DNA from: Actinomycetota bacterium
Lineage (GTDB): Bacteria > Actinomycetota > Thermoleophilia > Gaiellales > Gaiellaceae
Length of the DNA: 64,000 bases
Reading direction: 5' to 3'
Assembly: GCA_020029595.1 (NCBI GenBank)
Contig: JAIBJN010000001.1
Coordinates: 18,472 to 82,471 of the forward strand
Below are positions 23,959 to 32,471 of the stretch, piece after piece. Made by a program: the position numbers and the translations under genes. The notes under the pieces are model-generated. The model saw only the letters and a program-made list of their open reading frames with translations. It was not told where the DNA came from and made no database searches. Numbering within the stretch: position 1 is the first letter of the stretch; the number at the start of each line of letters is the position of its first letter.

Positions 23959-25197
23959 TCAGCAGGCGAGCGTCGGTGGGTTCTCCGGGCGCTCGCCGAG
24001 GACCGCCGTCACGGTCAGGCGCTCTGACCCTCGCAGGACGGTGAGGCGGATGCGGTCGCCGGGAAGCTGCTGCTGATTGACCGCGCGCACGACGTCCTCT
24101 GCAGACCGCACCGGCCGGCCGTCGATCGCCACGACGAGGTCGCCCCCTGGGCAGAACATGAGCCCCTCGAACTCCGTCTCGCGGCCACCACCCCGCAGGC
24201 CGGCCCTGGCGGCCGGGCTGCCTTCGGCAACCGCCTGGACGGCGGCCCCGCGCGTCTCCGAGAAGTCGAACCGCTCCGCCAGCCGCGGCGTCAAGGTCTG
24301 CGTGGTCACGCCGAGCCATGCGTAGCGAACCCGCCCGGTCCGGATCAGCTGCTGCATCGAGCGCCTCGCTGCGTTGATCGGCACGGCGAAGCCCACCCCC
24401 TCCGCGGTGCCGGACTCGCTCCGGATCTGCGCGTTGATCCCGATGACGTCGCCGCGCGCGTTGAACATCGGTCCGCCCGAGTTCCCACGGTTGATGGGCG
24501 CGTCCGACTGAATCGCGTCCACGAGGTTGAAGCCCGACGTGATCGAGTCGATCGAGCGCTGCGTCGCCGAGACGACACCGACGCTCAGCGAGCTCTCCTG
24601 CCCGAACGGGCTGCCGATGGCGGCGACCGGCTCGCCGACGACGACCGTGCTCGAGTCGCCGAGCGGCACCGGGCTCACGGGATGATCGGCCGGGTCGACC
24701 CTGAGCAGGCCAACGTCGTCGAACACGTCCCACCCCACGATCTCCGCCGGGACCCGCTCCCCGTCCCGGAACTGGACGTACACCGTGTCCGCCGCCGACG
24801 GAGCCTCGTTTCCGGTCGTCTCGCCGGCCGTCGTGATCACGTGCGAGTTCGTGAGGATGTAGGCGTCCTCGGAGACCACGAAGCCCGATCCCTGCGCGGC
24901 CGTGACGTCGTCGATCGAGCCCTCCCCGAAGAGGGCGAAGATCGTGACGACGCCCGCCGCCCGCTTGCGGTAGAGCTCGCTCGCGTCGAACCCGTTCCCG
25001 ACGAGCGGCCTGGCGGCGTCGCCTTCGACACGCTCGGCCGCGGGGGCCGCACCGTCGGGCGTCGGCACGAGCACGGTCTCCACGCGGCGCCCGTCGTCGT
25101 CGACCCAGCCCACGGCCTTCCCGAGCGCGAGTGCGAGGGTGCCCCCGAGCGCGGCGGAGACGACGGCGACGACGGCAATGGCCCCTGGGCGGCTCAC
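23959..25197 (-). CDS. HtrA/DegP-like serine protease with PDZ domain
   Basis: Membrane-anchored, extracytoplasmic trypsin-like quality-control protease. One N-terminal helix (about residues 5-27), a spacer, then the S1 domain with catalytic His (LTNSHVI), Asp (DDVGLLRVD) and Ser (RGNSGGPM), followed by one PDZ domain (LGVTTQTL...PAARAGL...GDLVVAIDGRPV). 412 aa. A TACGAT box ends 9 nt before GTG 25197. It sits just downstream of a two-component system on the same strand, an arrangement known for envelope-stress control; co-regulation is inferred only. Confidence 0.92.
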   Translation of the reverse strand: MSRPGAIAVVAVVSAALGGTLALALGKAVGWVDDDGRRVETVLVPTPDGAAPAAERVEGDAARPLVGNGFDASELYRKRAAGVVTIFALFGEGSIDDVTAAQGSGFVVSEDAYILTNSHVITTAGETTGNEAPSAADTVYVQFRDGERVPAEIVGWDVFDDVGLLRVDPADHPVSPVPLGDSSTVVVGEPVAAIGSPFGQESSLSVGVVSATQRSIDSITSGFNLVDAIQSDAPINRGNSGGPMFNARGDVIGINAQIRSESGTAEGVGFAVPINAARRSMQQLIRTGRVRYAWLGVTTQTLTPRLAERFDFSETRGAAVQAVAEGSPAARAGLRGGGRETEFEGLMFCPGGDLVVAIDGRPVRSAEDVVRAVNQQQLPGDRIRLTVLRGSERLTVTAVLGERPENPPTLAC

Positions 25198-25206
25198 GTC
25201 CGACTC

Positions 25207-25212
25207 ATCGTA
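25207..25212 (-). promoter_or_regulatory. -10-like box TACGAT before htrA-like gene
   Basis: TACGAT ends 9 nt before the GTG start of the protease gene; weaker than the other boxes in the window. Confidence 0.35.
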
Positions 25213-25240
25213 GTGACGCCGGGTGAGTCTGCACGGCGGA

Positions 25241-26665
25241 CTATCTTGCTACATCTGCCACAAGCGCCGGGCCGCGCTCCTCCGCCTCGGAGAGCGGAAG
25301 CGTGAGCGTGAAGACGGTCTCGCCCGGTCGCGAGGAGAGCACTATCGACCCCTCCATACGCGACGTCAGCTCTGAGGCGATCGCGAGTCCGAGGCCGCTC
25401 CCCGACGCCTTCCCGCCGCCGGCGCGGTAGAAGCGCTGGAAGAGCTGCTTCTGGTCCTCGAGCGGGATCCCAGGGCCGTCGTCGCGCACCTCCAGGACCG
25501 CCCCGTCGCCTCGCCGACCGGACGCGATGCTGACGGTCGTGCCGGGCGGTGTATGCCGGATGGCGTTCTCGACGAGCACGCGGGCGATCTGCTGCACCCG
25601 AAGCTCGTCGCCGAGCCCCTCGACGGGCTCGTCGGCGTCCACCCGGAGCGTGTGCTCCTCGGCCTCGGCCACCGCGCGGAACTCGTCCGCGACGAGCCGG
25701 GTGCTGGCGGCGAGGTCGAAGGGCGCGATCTCGACCTCGAGCTGGCCGGCGTCGAGGCGCGAGAGGTCGAGAAGATCGGTGGCAAGCCGCGTGAGCCGGT
25801 CGATCTGGTCCCGCATCTCCCCGAGGAAGTCCTGCCGCACCTCCGCATCCATGTCCTCGTCCGCGAGCAGCTCGACGAATCCGCCGAGCGAGAAGAGCGG
25901 CGTACGCAGCTCGTGGGAGGCGTTGGCGATGAACTCCCGCCGCGCGCGGTCGAGGACGGCGAGCCGCGTCCGCATCCCGTCGAACGCGTCAGCGAGTTGC
26001 CCCACTTCGTCCCGTCCCCGGTCGACCACCGGCGTCTCGAAGTCGCCGCCGGCGACACGCTCGGCGGCCTCCTCGAGACGGCGGATGCGGCGCGTGAAGT
26101 TCCAGGCGAGCAGATAGCCCGCGAGCCAGGAGATAGCGAGCGCGACCGCGCCGGCGACGAGCAGGCTCCTGCGCACGAGGCGCACATTCGCAAGAACGTC
26201 GTCGAGCGGCGCGGAGAGGAGCACGATCCGGCCGTCGGCGAGCGCGTAGGCGACCTCCGCGAAGTCGCCGCCGTTCCGCTCGAGGCGGCCGGTGCTCGGC
26301 AGCCCCGTCTCGGCGGCCCGCAGCGCAAAGAGATCGTCGGAGACGTCGCCCGACTGAAACGTCTGCGAGTCCGCGAGGATCTGGAGCTGCTCGTCCGTGA
26401 GGACGGCGAGGACGACGATGCGGGCGCGGAGGGCCTCGCCCTGCCGGGTGACGACGGTCTGGACGGCGAAGACGTCGGACACCCCGGAGACTTGCTGCGC
26501 CACCCCGGGCGCCACAGAGCGCAGGGCCGTGATCTTCGCGTTCACGAGCCGGTTCTCGAGCTGCGGGACGACGGCGACGTAGACGATCGCGAGCGCGCCG
26601 GCGACGACGGCGAAGAGGACGAGCCCCACCTTGACGCTCAGGCTGAAGAGGGGCGGGCGCCTCAT
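25241..26665 (-). CDS. Sensor histidine kinase
   Basis: Membrane sensor kinase, 474 aa. An N-terminal helix, an extracytoplasmic domain of about 130 residues, a second helix (LVAGAVALAISWLAGYLLAW), HAMP, then the H box FIANASHELRTPLFSLGGF with the phospho-accepting His, the N box VLVENAIRHTPPG, G1 VRDDGPGIP, F box FQRFYRA and G2 GSGLGLAIA. The signal is unknown. Its ATG overlaps the response-regulator stop (ATGA), so the pair is one operon with the regulator first. Confidence 0.94.
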   Translation of the reverse strand: MRRPPLFSLSVKVGLVLFAVVAGALAIVYVAVVPQLENRLVNAKITALRSVAPGVAQQVSGVSDVFAVQTVVTRQGEALRARIVVLAVLTDEQLQILADSQTFQSGDVSDDLFALRAAETGLPSTGRLERNGGDFAEVAYALADGRIVLLSAPLDDVLANVRLVRRSLLVAGAVALAISWLAGYLLAWNFTRRIRRLEEAAERVAGGDFETPVVDRGRDEVGQLADAFDGMRTRLAVLDRARREFIANASHELRTPLFSLGGFVELLADEDMDAEVRQDFLGEMRDQIDRLTRLATDLLDLSRLDAGQLEVEIAPFDLAASTRLVADEFRAVAEAEEHTLRVDADEPVEGLGDELRVQQIARVLVENAIRHTPPGTTVSIASGRRGDGAVLEVRDDGPGIPLEDQKQLFQRFYRAGGGKASGSGLGLAIASELTSRMEGSIVLSSRPGETVFTLTLPLSEAEERGPALVADVAR

Positions 26666-27363
26666 CGCACGTCGCGGAAGCGGTAGCCGGCGCCGCGAAC
26701 GGTGAAGATGAACTCCGGCTCGCCCGGGTCAGGCTCGATCTTCTCGCGCAGGTGCCGGACGTGGACGTCGATCGTCCGCGGGTCGCGGTACTCCGCACCG
26801 CCCCAGAGGTCGTCGAGCAGCGCTTTTCGCGTGAAAACGCGACCGGGGTTGGACGACAGTGTGCGCAGCAGCTCGAACTCGAGGTACGTGAGCTGGACGG
26901 CGTCCCCCCGGACTTCGACGGTCCGGCGGGCGGTGTCGATGCGCAGCCCGTCGACCTCGATCACCTCCTCGCGGGCCGGCGGCGGCGGGAGCTGCGCGCG
27001 GCGCAGGAGCGCGCGGACTCGGCTCATGAACTCGCGGATCGAGAACGGCTTCGTGATGTAGTCGTCGGCGCCCAGCTCGAGGCCCAGCACCTTGTCGCCC
27101 TCGTCGCCGCGGGCGGTGAGCATGATGATCGGCACGGCGCTCCGCTCCTCGCGCAGGCGCCGGCAGACGGCCAGGCCGTCGAGCCGCGGGAGCATGAGGT
27201 CGAGGATGACGAGGTCGACCGACTCCGCCCGGTAGCGCTCCAGGGCCTCCTCGCCGTCGCGAGCCTGCACGACGCGGTAACCCTCGCGCTCGAGCGGATA
27301 CGTGAGGAGCTTCTGCACCGACTCCTCGTCGTCCACGAGGAGCACCGTGGGCCGCTGTTCCAT
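26662..27363 (-). CDS. OmpR/PhoB-family response regulator
   Basis: Receiver domain (VLLVDDEESVQ acidic pair, phospho-Asp in LVILDLMLPRLDG, MLTARGDEGDK, DYITKPFS) followed by a winged-helix DNA-binding domain (LTYLEFELLRTLSSNPGRVFTRKALLDDLWG...TIDVHVRHLREKIE). 233 aa. TATCCT lies 9 nt before the ATG. Partner of the downstream kinase; targets unknown. It diverges from the M28-like gene over 51 bp. Confidence 0.95.
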   Translation of the reverse strand: MEQRPTVLLVDDEESVQKLLTYPLEREGYRVVQARDGEEALERYRAESVDLVILDLMLPRLDGLAVCRRLREERSAVPIIMLTARGDEGDKVLGLELGADDYITKPFSIREFMSRVRALLRRAQLPPPPAREEVIEVDGLRIDTARRTVEVRGDAVQLTYLEFELLRTLSSNPGRVFTRKALLDDLWGGAEYRDPRTIDVHVRHLREKIEPDPGEPEFIFTVRGAGYRFRDVR

Positions 27364-27372
27364 GGCTGAGTA

Positions 27373-27404
27373 AGGATAGGGGCGGCGGTCGGCTCGACTA
27401 CACT
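27373..27404. promoter_or_regulatory. Divergent promoter region, response regulator / M28-like gene
   Basis: Minus strand: TATCCT (27378-27373), 9 nt before the regulator ATG. Plus strand: TACACT (27399-27404), 10 nt before the M28-like ATG. The whole gap between start codons is 51 bp, so both promoters are compact and neither leaves room for a normal Shine-Dalgarno. Confidence 0.5.
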
Positions 27405-27414
27405 CCCAGGGCTC

Positions 27415-29307
27415 ATGGCCGCAGTCGCTCCACGCCGTCGGCCGCGGCGAGGGTCCCTCGAGCGGCCTGTCTCGACACGCATCTACCGGGCCGCGTGGCT
27501 CGTCGTCGCCGTCCCCGTGCTCGTGGCCGCCTTCAGCGTCGGTCGGCCCGATCCGCTCCCGAGCCCACGGATCCAGCCGTACTTCGACCAGACGACGGCG
27601 GTCCAGTTCGCGACCCAGCTGACCAGCGACTATCCCGACCGCTTGCCGGGGTCGGAGGGAGCGCGGGGGGCCGCGGACTGGGTGGAGACCCAGCTCCGGC
27701 AGTACGACTTCGCCGTCGAGCGGCAGACGTTCGTGGCCGAGATTCCGGGCCTCGGAACGGAGGAGCTTGTCAACATCGTCGCCGTCGCGCCCAGCTCCGG
27801 AACAACGGGCGTCCAGTCCCAACGCGCGGTAGTCGTGCTTGCGCACCGGGACAACGTCGGCCGCTCCCCGGGCGCCGACGACAACGGGTCGGGCACCGGG
27901 GCGCTCCTCGAGCTCGCCCGTGACCTCGGCAACGCGTCGCTCGCGCATCCGTTCGTCCTCGTCTCCACGGACGGAGGCGCCTACGGAGGCCTGGGCGCGG
28001 CCCATTTCGCCGAGAGCTCCCCGTTCGCGGGACGCACCGCGGCCGTCGTGAACCTCGACTCGATCGGGGCGCCGTCCTCCCCGCGGATCGAGTTCGGGGG
28101 CGACACCCCGCGCGTTCCCAGCCCGACGCTGCTCGCGACCGCCGATGATGCCATCGAGACTCAGACCGGCGCCGAGCCGGCGAGGCCGGGAGGGCTCGCC
28201 CAGCTCATCGATCTCGGCTTCCCCTTCAGCTTCTACGAGCAGGCGCCCTTCGTCTCGCGAGGCGTACCGGCAATCACGATCACGACGAGCGGCAGCCGCC
28301 CTCGCCCGGCGGACGGCGACACGCTCGCCAACCTGAACGGCGATCGGGTCGGGGAGCTCGGACGCGCGTCGCAGATGCTGCTCGGCTCCCTCGACGAGTC
28401 CGCCGAGGTCGCCAGCGGGACGCAGTCCTATGTCTACTTCGGCACGCGCCTGCTCTACGGCTGGACGGTGCAGCTCGTCCTCGTCGCCGCGCTCCTTCCG
28501 TTCCTTGCCGCGACCGTCGATCTCTTCGCCCGCTGTCGCCGTCGCCGCATCGCGCTTCGCCCGGCCCTGCGGAGCTATCTCAGCCGCCTGGCGGTCTGGC
28601 TCTGGCTCGGCGCCATGTTCGCTCTCTTCGCCGCCCTCGGCCTCTTGCCGAGCGGCGCCGACAGGCCGATCGGCCCGGACACGGCTGCCGCCGGCGACTG
28701 GCCGGTCGCAGCACTCGGAGCGCTCCTCGGCGTCTCGGCGCTGGCCTGGCTCGTCGTGCGCCCGCGCCTGACCCCGACGCGCTCGATCGCCCGGGAGGAG
28801 GAGCTCGGCGGCCATCTCGCCGCCATGCTCGTCCTCGGCGTGGTCGCGCTCGTGGTCGCGGCCGTTAACCCGTACTCGCTCCTTTTCCTCCTTCCCTCCC
28901 TGCACGCGTGGCTCTGGCTCCCACAGGTCAGCGACAGAGGGCGAGCCGTGCAGGCGGCCGTCTACGCGATCGGGTTCGCCGGCCCGGCCCTTCTGCTCGC
29001 CTCGCTCGCCTTCCGCTTCGGGATGGGGCTCGACGCGCTCTGGTACGTCGTCGCGCTGACGGCGGTGGGCTACATCCCTATTCCCCTCGTGATCGCGTTC
29101 CTCGCCTGGGGAGCTGCGGCCGGGCAGGTCGGCGCAGTCGCGGTCGGCAACTACGCGCCCTACCCCGACGTCACCGAGCGCTCGCGCGGTCCGCTCAGGG
29201 AAGCCGGTCGCCAGGCTATCCTCGTCTGGAGGAGATCCCGCCGGCGCCATCTCGTCGCCGTTGACTCCCGGGAGGATCGGGCCGAAGCTGAGTCCGGAGA
29301 GAGCTGA
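27415..29307 (+). CDS. M28-like peptidase domain fused to membrane domain
   Basis: 630-aa membrane protein. After an N-terminal helix (about residues 25-43) comes an extracytoplasmic M28-type domain: GSEGARGAADWVETQL, metal-binding VLAHRDNVGRSPGADDNGSG, then FVLVSTDGGAYGGLGAAHFAE. In active M28 enzymes the last block usually reads with two adjacent Glu (catalytic base and ligand); here DGG stands there, so activity is doubtful. The C-terminal half has about seven helices, as in ER-type Fxna/M28 membrane peptidases. The stop shares a base with the sortase start (TGATG), so the two are coupled. Confidence 0.78.
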   Translation: MAAVAPRRRPRRGSLERPVSTRIYRAAWLVVAVPVLVAAFSVGRPDPLPSPRIQPYFDQTTAVQFATQLTSDYPDRLPGSEGARGAADWVETQLRQYDFAVERQTFVAEIPGLGTEELVNIVAVAPSSGTTGVQSQRAVVVLAHRDNVGRSPGADDNGSGTGALLELARDLGNASLAHPFVLVSTDGGAYGGLGAAHFAESSPFAGRTAAVVNLDSIGAPSSPRIEFGGDTPRVPSPTLLATADDAIETQTGAEPARPGGLAQLIDLGFPFSFYEQAPFVSRGVPAITITTSGSRPRPADGDTLANLNGDRVGELGRASQMLLGSLDESAEVASGTQSYVYFGTRLLYGWTVQLVLVAALLPFLAATVDLFARCRRRRIALRPALRSYLSRLAVWLWLGAMFALFAALGLLPSGADRPIGPDTAAAGDWPVAALGALLGVSALAWLVVRPRLTPTRSIAREEELGGHLAAMLVLGVVALVVAAVNPYSLLFLLPSLHAWLWLPQVSDRGRAVQAAVYAIGFAGPALLLASLAFRFGMGLDALWYVVALTAVGYIPIPLVIAFLAWGAAAGQVGAVAVGNYAPYPDVTERSRGPLREAGRQAILVWRRSRRRHLVAVDSREDRAEAESGES

Positions 29308-30044
29308 TGAAAGTGCGGCGCCTCGGAACAGTGCTCGTCGTCGGCGGCTTGCTGGTCCTCGCCTATGCAGCGGCCGTCCTCTTCTGGCGCGACCCGGTCA
29401 CCGACCTCTACAACCGCTACCAGCAGAACCGCCTCGAAACGGCGCTCGAGGAGGAGTTCGCCGCTTGGGACTCGACCCTCCCCCCGCGGGCCGAGGAGGA
29501 GCCGGTCGAAGACGAGGAAGGCGACGGGCCGGCAGCCGTTGACATCGCCGCCTCCCGCGCGGCGACCGCACGCGACGCGAGGCGGTTCCTCAGGGAGCTC
29601 GAGCAGGGCCAGGCCTTCGGGCGCCTCGCGATTCCCCGCATCGGTTTGGAGAGCGTCGTCGTCCAGGGAACGCGCTGGGGCGCCGATCTCTCCCGCGGCC
29701 CCGGTCACTACGAGCGGACGTCGGTGCCGGGGCTCGGGAAGACGGTCGGGGTCGCCGGGCACCGGACGACTTTCGGAGCGCCCTTCCGGGAGATCGACGA
29801 GATCCGAGTCGGGGACGAGGTCACGCTCGAGATGCCGTACGCGACGTTCCGCTACCGCGTCTCCGAGCACGAGATCGTCGACTCGGATGACTGGAGCGTG
29901 ATTCGCAACCGCGGCTTCGACACCATCATGCTCTCCGCCTGCCACCCGCTCTACAGCGCCGATGAGCGCTGGATCGTCTACGGCCGCCTGGTCGAGGTGA
30001 GGCCCCGCAGTGGCGGCGCGTACACGCTCGCGGCGGCGGGTTAG
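29307..30044 (+). CDS. Class E/D-like sortase
   Basis: Cysteine transpeptidase that anchors secreted proteins to the cell wall. 245 aa: N-terminal signal-anchor (VLVVGGLLVLAYAAAVLFW), an acidic linker, then the sortase barrel with catalytic His in VGVAGHRTTFG, Cys in MLSACHPLYS and Arg in ERWIVYGRLVE. The CHPL-type motif resembles class E of actinobacteria. No LAXTG/LPXTG substrate is seen in the neighbours, and the coupled M28-like membrane protein lacks a visible sorting tail, so its substrate lies elsewhere. Confidence 0.88.
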   Translation: MKVRRLGTVLVVGGLLVLAYAAAVLFWRDPVTDLYNRYQQNRLETALEEEFAAWDSTLPPRAEEEPVEDEEGDGPAAVDIAASRAATARDARRFLRELEQGQAFGRLAIPRIGLESVVVQGTRWGADLSRGPGHYERTSVPGLGKTVGVAGHRTTFGAPFREIDEIRVGDEVTLEMPYATFRYRVSEHEIVDSDDWSVIRNRGFDTIMLSACHPLYSADERWIVYGRLVEVRPRSGGAYTLAAAG

Positions 30045-31256
30045 CTACAGCGACAGGAAACGCACGGGGGAGCCCGCGGGCATCTCCCCCTCGCCCCCGT
30101 CGATCCAGACCAGGGCGGACGCGCGGCCGGCGCGAACGATCATGTGCGACTCCTGGCCGGACAGCGGGTCGAGCACGACCTCGTCGTTCTCGCGCCGGAC
30201 GGCCGCGCGGACGAGCTCGTCGCGCTCGGCGTTCCGGCGGACGGCGGCGCCGAGGGTCCCGCTCCGGAAGGCCGGGAGCGGGTCCGGCAGCCCGAGGAGC
30301 GCGTTGACGGCCGGCCGCACGAGCACCTCGAAGGTAGCGAGCACCGAGACCGGGTTGCCGGGCAGGTTGAAGACGAGGTGGCCGCGGCGGACGCCGAACG
30401 CGACGGGCTTTCCGGGCTTCATGGCCACGCCCCAGAAGACCTCCTCGACGCGAAGATCCGCCTGCACCTTCCTGACGAGATCGTGAGGTCCGACAGAGGC
30501 GCCGCCCGTGGTCACGAGCATGTCGAAGCCCAGCAGCGCACGCTCCATCGTCCTCCGGTGCTCTTCCTCCTCGTCGTGCACGACGCCGAGCTGGGCGGGC
30601 ACCGCCCCCGCGAGCTGGAGCGCCGTGGCGAGCAGGAGCCCGTTCGACTCGTAGATCTGGCCCGCCTCGAGCTTCTCTCCGGGCTGGCGGAGCTCCGAGC
30701 CGGTAACGAGGATGCCGACGCGCGGACGCTTCGTGCAGCGCACCTCGGCGACCCCGGCCGCCCCCAGCGCGCCGACCTGGCCCGGACCGAGTGCGACGCC
30801 CGGCTCGAGCACCGTCTCGCCCACGCGGACGTCGCCCCCGCGCTCGCGCACGTTCGCCCCGGTCCGCACGGGTTCTCGCACGAGAACGCCCTCCGCTCCT
30901 TCCTCGACGAGCTCGATCGGGACGACGGCGTCCGCACCCTCGGGCACGACGCCGCCGGTGGCGATCGCCATGGCCTCACCCACCGCGAGCGACCGCGAGG
31001 CCGGCTCGCCGGCGGCGATGCGCTCCACAACCGGGAGGGTCACCGGCGCATCCCGGGTCTCGGCCGAGCGCAGCGCGTAGCCGTCCATCGCCGAGCTCGG
31101 AAACGGGGGAAGGTCGACGATCGACACCGCCGGCTCCGCGAGCACACGGCCGGTCGCCCGCTCGATGGGCACCCGTTCCGCCTCGAGCGGCTTCGCCCGC
31201 TCGAGGACGAGGCGCTGCGCCTCAGCGATCGAGATCAGCTCCGGCACCTGGATCAC
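30045..31256 (-). CDS. moeA: Molybdopterin molybdenumtransferase MoeA
   Basis: Inserts molybdenum into adenylylated molybdopterin. 403 aa from GTG 31256: SSAMDGYAL, TGGVVPEGADAVVPIE, VGILVTGSEL, VTTGGASVGPHD, MKPGKPVAFG and FNLPGNPVS. Normal length. The start overlaps the stop of the upstream membrane gene (GTGA), and the gene abuts the convergent sortase stop without any gap. Separated by 10 kb from moaC-mog. Confidence 0.94.
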   Translation of the reverse strand: MIQVPELISIAEAQRLVLERAKPLEAERVPIERATGRVLAEPAVSIVDLPPFPSSAMDGYALRSAETRDAPVTLPVVERIAAGEPASRSLAVGEAMAIATGGVVPEGADAVVPIELVEEGAEGVLVREPVRTGANVRERGGDVRVGETVLEPGVALGPGQVGALGAAGVAEVRCTKRPRVGILVTGSELRQPGEKLEAGQIYESNGLLLATALQLAGAVPAQLGVVHDEEEEHRRTMERALLGFDMLVTTGGASVGPHDLVRKVQADLRVEEVFWGVAMKPGKPVAFGVRRGHLVFNLPGNPVSVLATFEVLVRPAVNALLGLPDPLPAFRSGTLGAAVRRNAERDELVRAAVRRENDEVVLDPLSGQESHMIVRAGRASALVWIDGGEGEMPAGSPVRFLSL

Positions 31257-32434
31257 AAGGGTACGGCGTCGCGCAGGAGGTAGGCCGACAAGGCGAGCGC
31301 GAGCCAGCGCGCAGTCCGATCCTCCTCGACGGCGGCCAGCGGGACGGCCCACACAGCGTACCAGGGCACGAGCCACGACGTGGCCACCAGGAGAAGCCCG
31401 GCCGTGAGCGCCAGTCGCGCGCGACCGCGCCACGCCTCCCGCAGAAGCCATAGATACGCGAGGACGAAGGCGATTGCGAACGCGAGGGCGACGGCACCCT
31501 CGGAGATTCCCAGAGCTGCGATCCGGCTTGGAATCGCATACCACGCCCGGTCTTCTGCGAGGTTCGTCGCCAGCGGGCCGGCGGCCCTGATCCAGGCGAG
31601 TCCGTACAACCATGTGGCGATCGCCACGAGCACGCACGCCCCGACCGCGAGGCCGCGGTGGTCGACCTGCCGCCCCGTCCTGCGCGCCTCGAGAAACCGT
31701 AGCGGCAGAAAGAGGATAGGGACCCACTTGATCGCGATCGCGAGAGCCCAGGAGACACCCGCGAGCGTCCCCCTGCCCGCGGCGGCGAGAGCGAGCGCGC
31801 CGAGGACGAAGACCATCATCCAGGCGTCGTTGTGCCCGCCGCCGGCAAAGTGGACGGCGAGAAGCGGGTTCCAGCCGACGAACGCCGCGGCGAAGGCAGG
31901 CTGCCGTGAGAGGCGGGCCGCGAGCAGGACGAGAGCGATCATCGCCGCCGCCGCGAGCCCCTTGTACGTCCACGCTGCCGCGTCCGGCGACTCACCGACC
32001 GCCGCCGCATGCGCCTCCGAGGCCAGCGTGAAGCCCGGCCCGTAGACCGAGGTGGTGTCGCGCCAGTGGGAGCCCATGAGCGGGTAGGCGGGGTCATCCG
32101 GATAGTCGCTCGGGACGTCGACGTAGGGGTTGCCGTCGTGCACCGCGGCGATCCGTCCGTAGTCCCAGTACGTGTAGGCGTCGGTCGAGAGGAGCACCGG
32201 GCCCGCGAGCGGGAGCAGCTGGATCGCACACGCAAGAGCGATGACCGCCCGTCGCTTCGTCACCCCGCCCGCCCGGCCGAGCAGGAAGAGCCCGGCCAAG
32301 TACGCGACGAAGGCGCCGATCGCAACTCCGAGGTAGAGCCACGACCAGGCCGAGTCGTCGCCCTCGTGCTCGGGGACGAGCGGGGAGCTCTCCGGGTACG
32401 CGAACGAGACGGCGGTCGCCGTGAGCGCGAGCAC
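31253..32434 (-). CDS. GT87/GT-C-like polytopic membrane glycosyltransferase candidate
   Basis: About 393 aa with ten or so helices. Features typical of polyprenol-phosphate mannose-dependent GT-C enzymes: first loop with STDAYTYWDYGRIAAVHDGNPY (acidic catalytic region) and later NPLLAVHFAGGGHNDAWMM and IKWVPILFLPL. Acceptor unknown; wall or membrane glycolipid synthesis is a reasonable inference. The start is unclear: GTG 32434 is the first available after the PBP stop but cuts into the first helix; the frame is open upstream into the repetitive PBP tail. Confidence 0.65.
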   Translation of the reverse strand: MLALTATAVSFAYPESSPLVPEHEGDDSAWSWLYLGVAIGAFVAYLAGLFLLGRAGGVTKRRAVIALACAIQLLPLAGPVLLSTDAYTYWDYGRIAAVHDGNPYVDVPSDYPDDPAYPLMGSHWRDTTSVYGPGFTLASEAHAAAVGESPDAAAWTYKGLAAAAMIALVLLAARLSRQPAFAAAFVGWNPLLAVHFAGGGHNDAWMMVFVLGALALAAAGRGTLAGVSWALAIAIKWVPILFLPLRFLEARRTGRQVDHRGLAVGACVLVAIATWLYGLAWIRAAGPLATNLAEDRAWYAIPSRIAALGISEGAVALAFAIAFVLAYLWLLREAWRGRARLALTAGLLLVATSWLVPWYAVWAVPLAAVEEDRTARWLALALSAYLLRDAVPL

Positions 32435-32471
32435 GAGCGCCCCGGCGACGAGCGCCCAGGCGGCGCCGGCG

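Noticed and set aside
26662-29250. 862-aa minus-strand ORF, with sequence before the response regulator
   Set aside because: Only the last 233 codons (response regulator from ATG 27363) are real; the front part is antisense to the M28-like gene.
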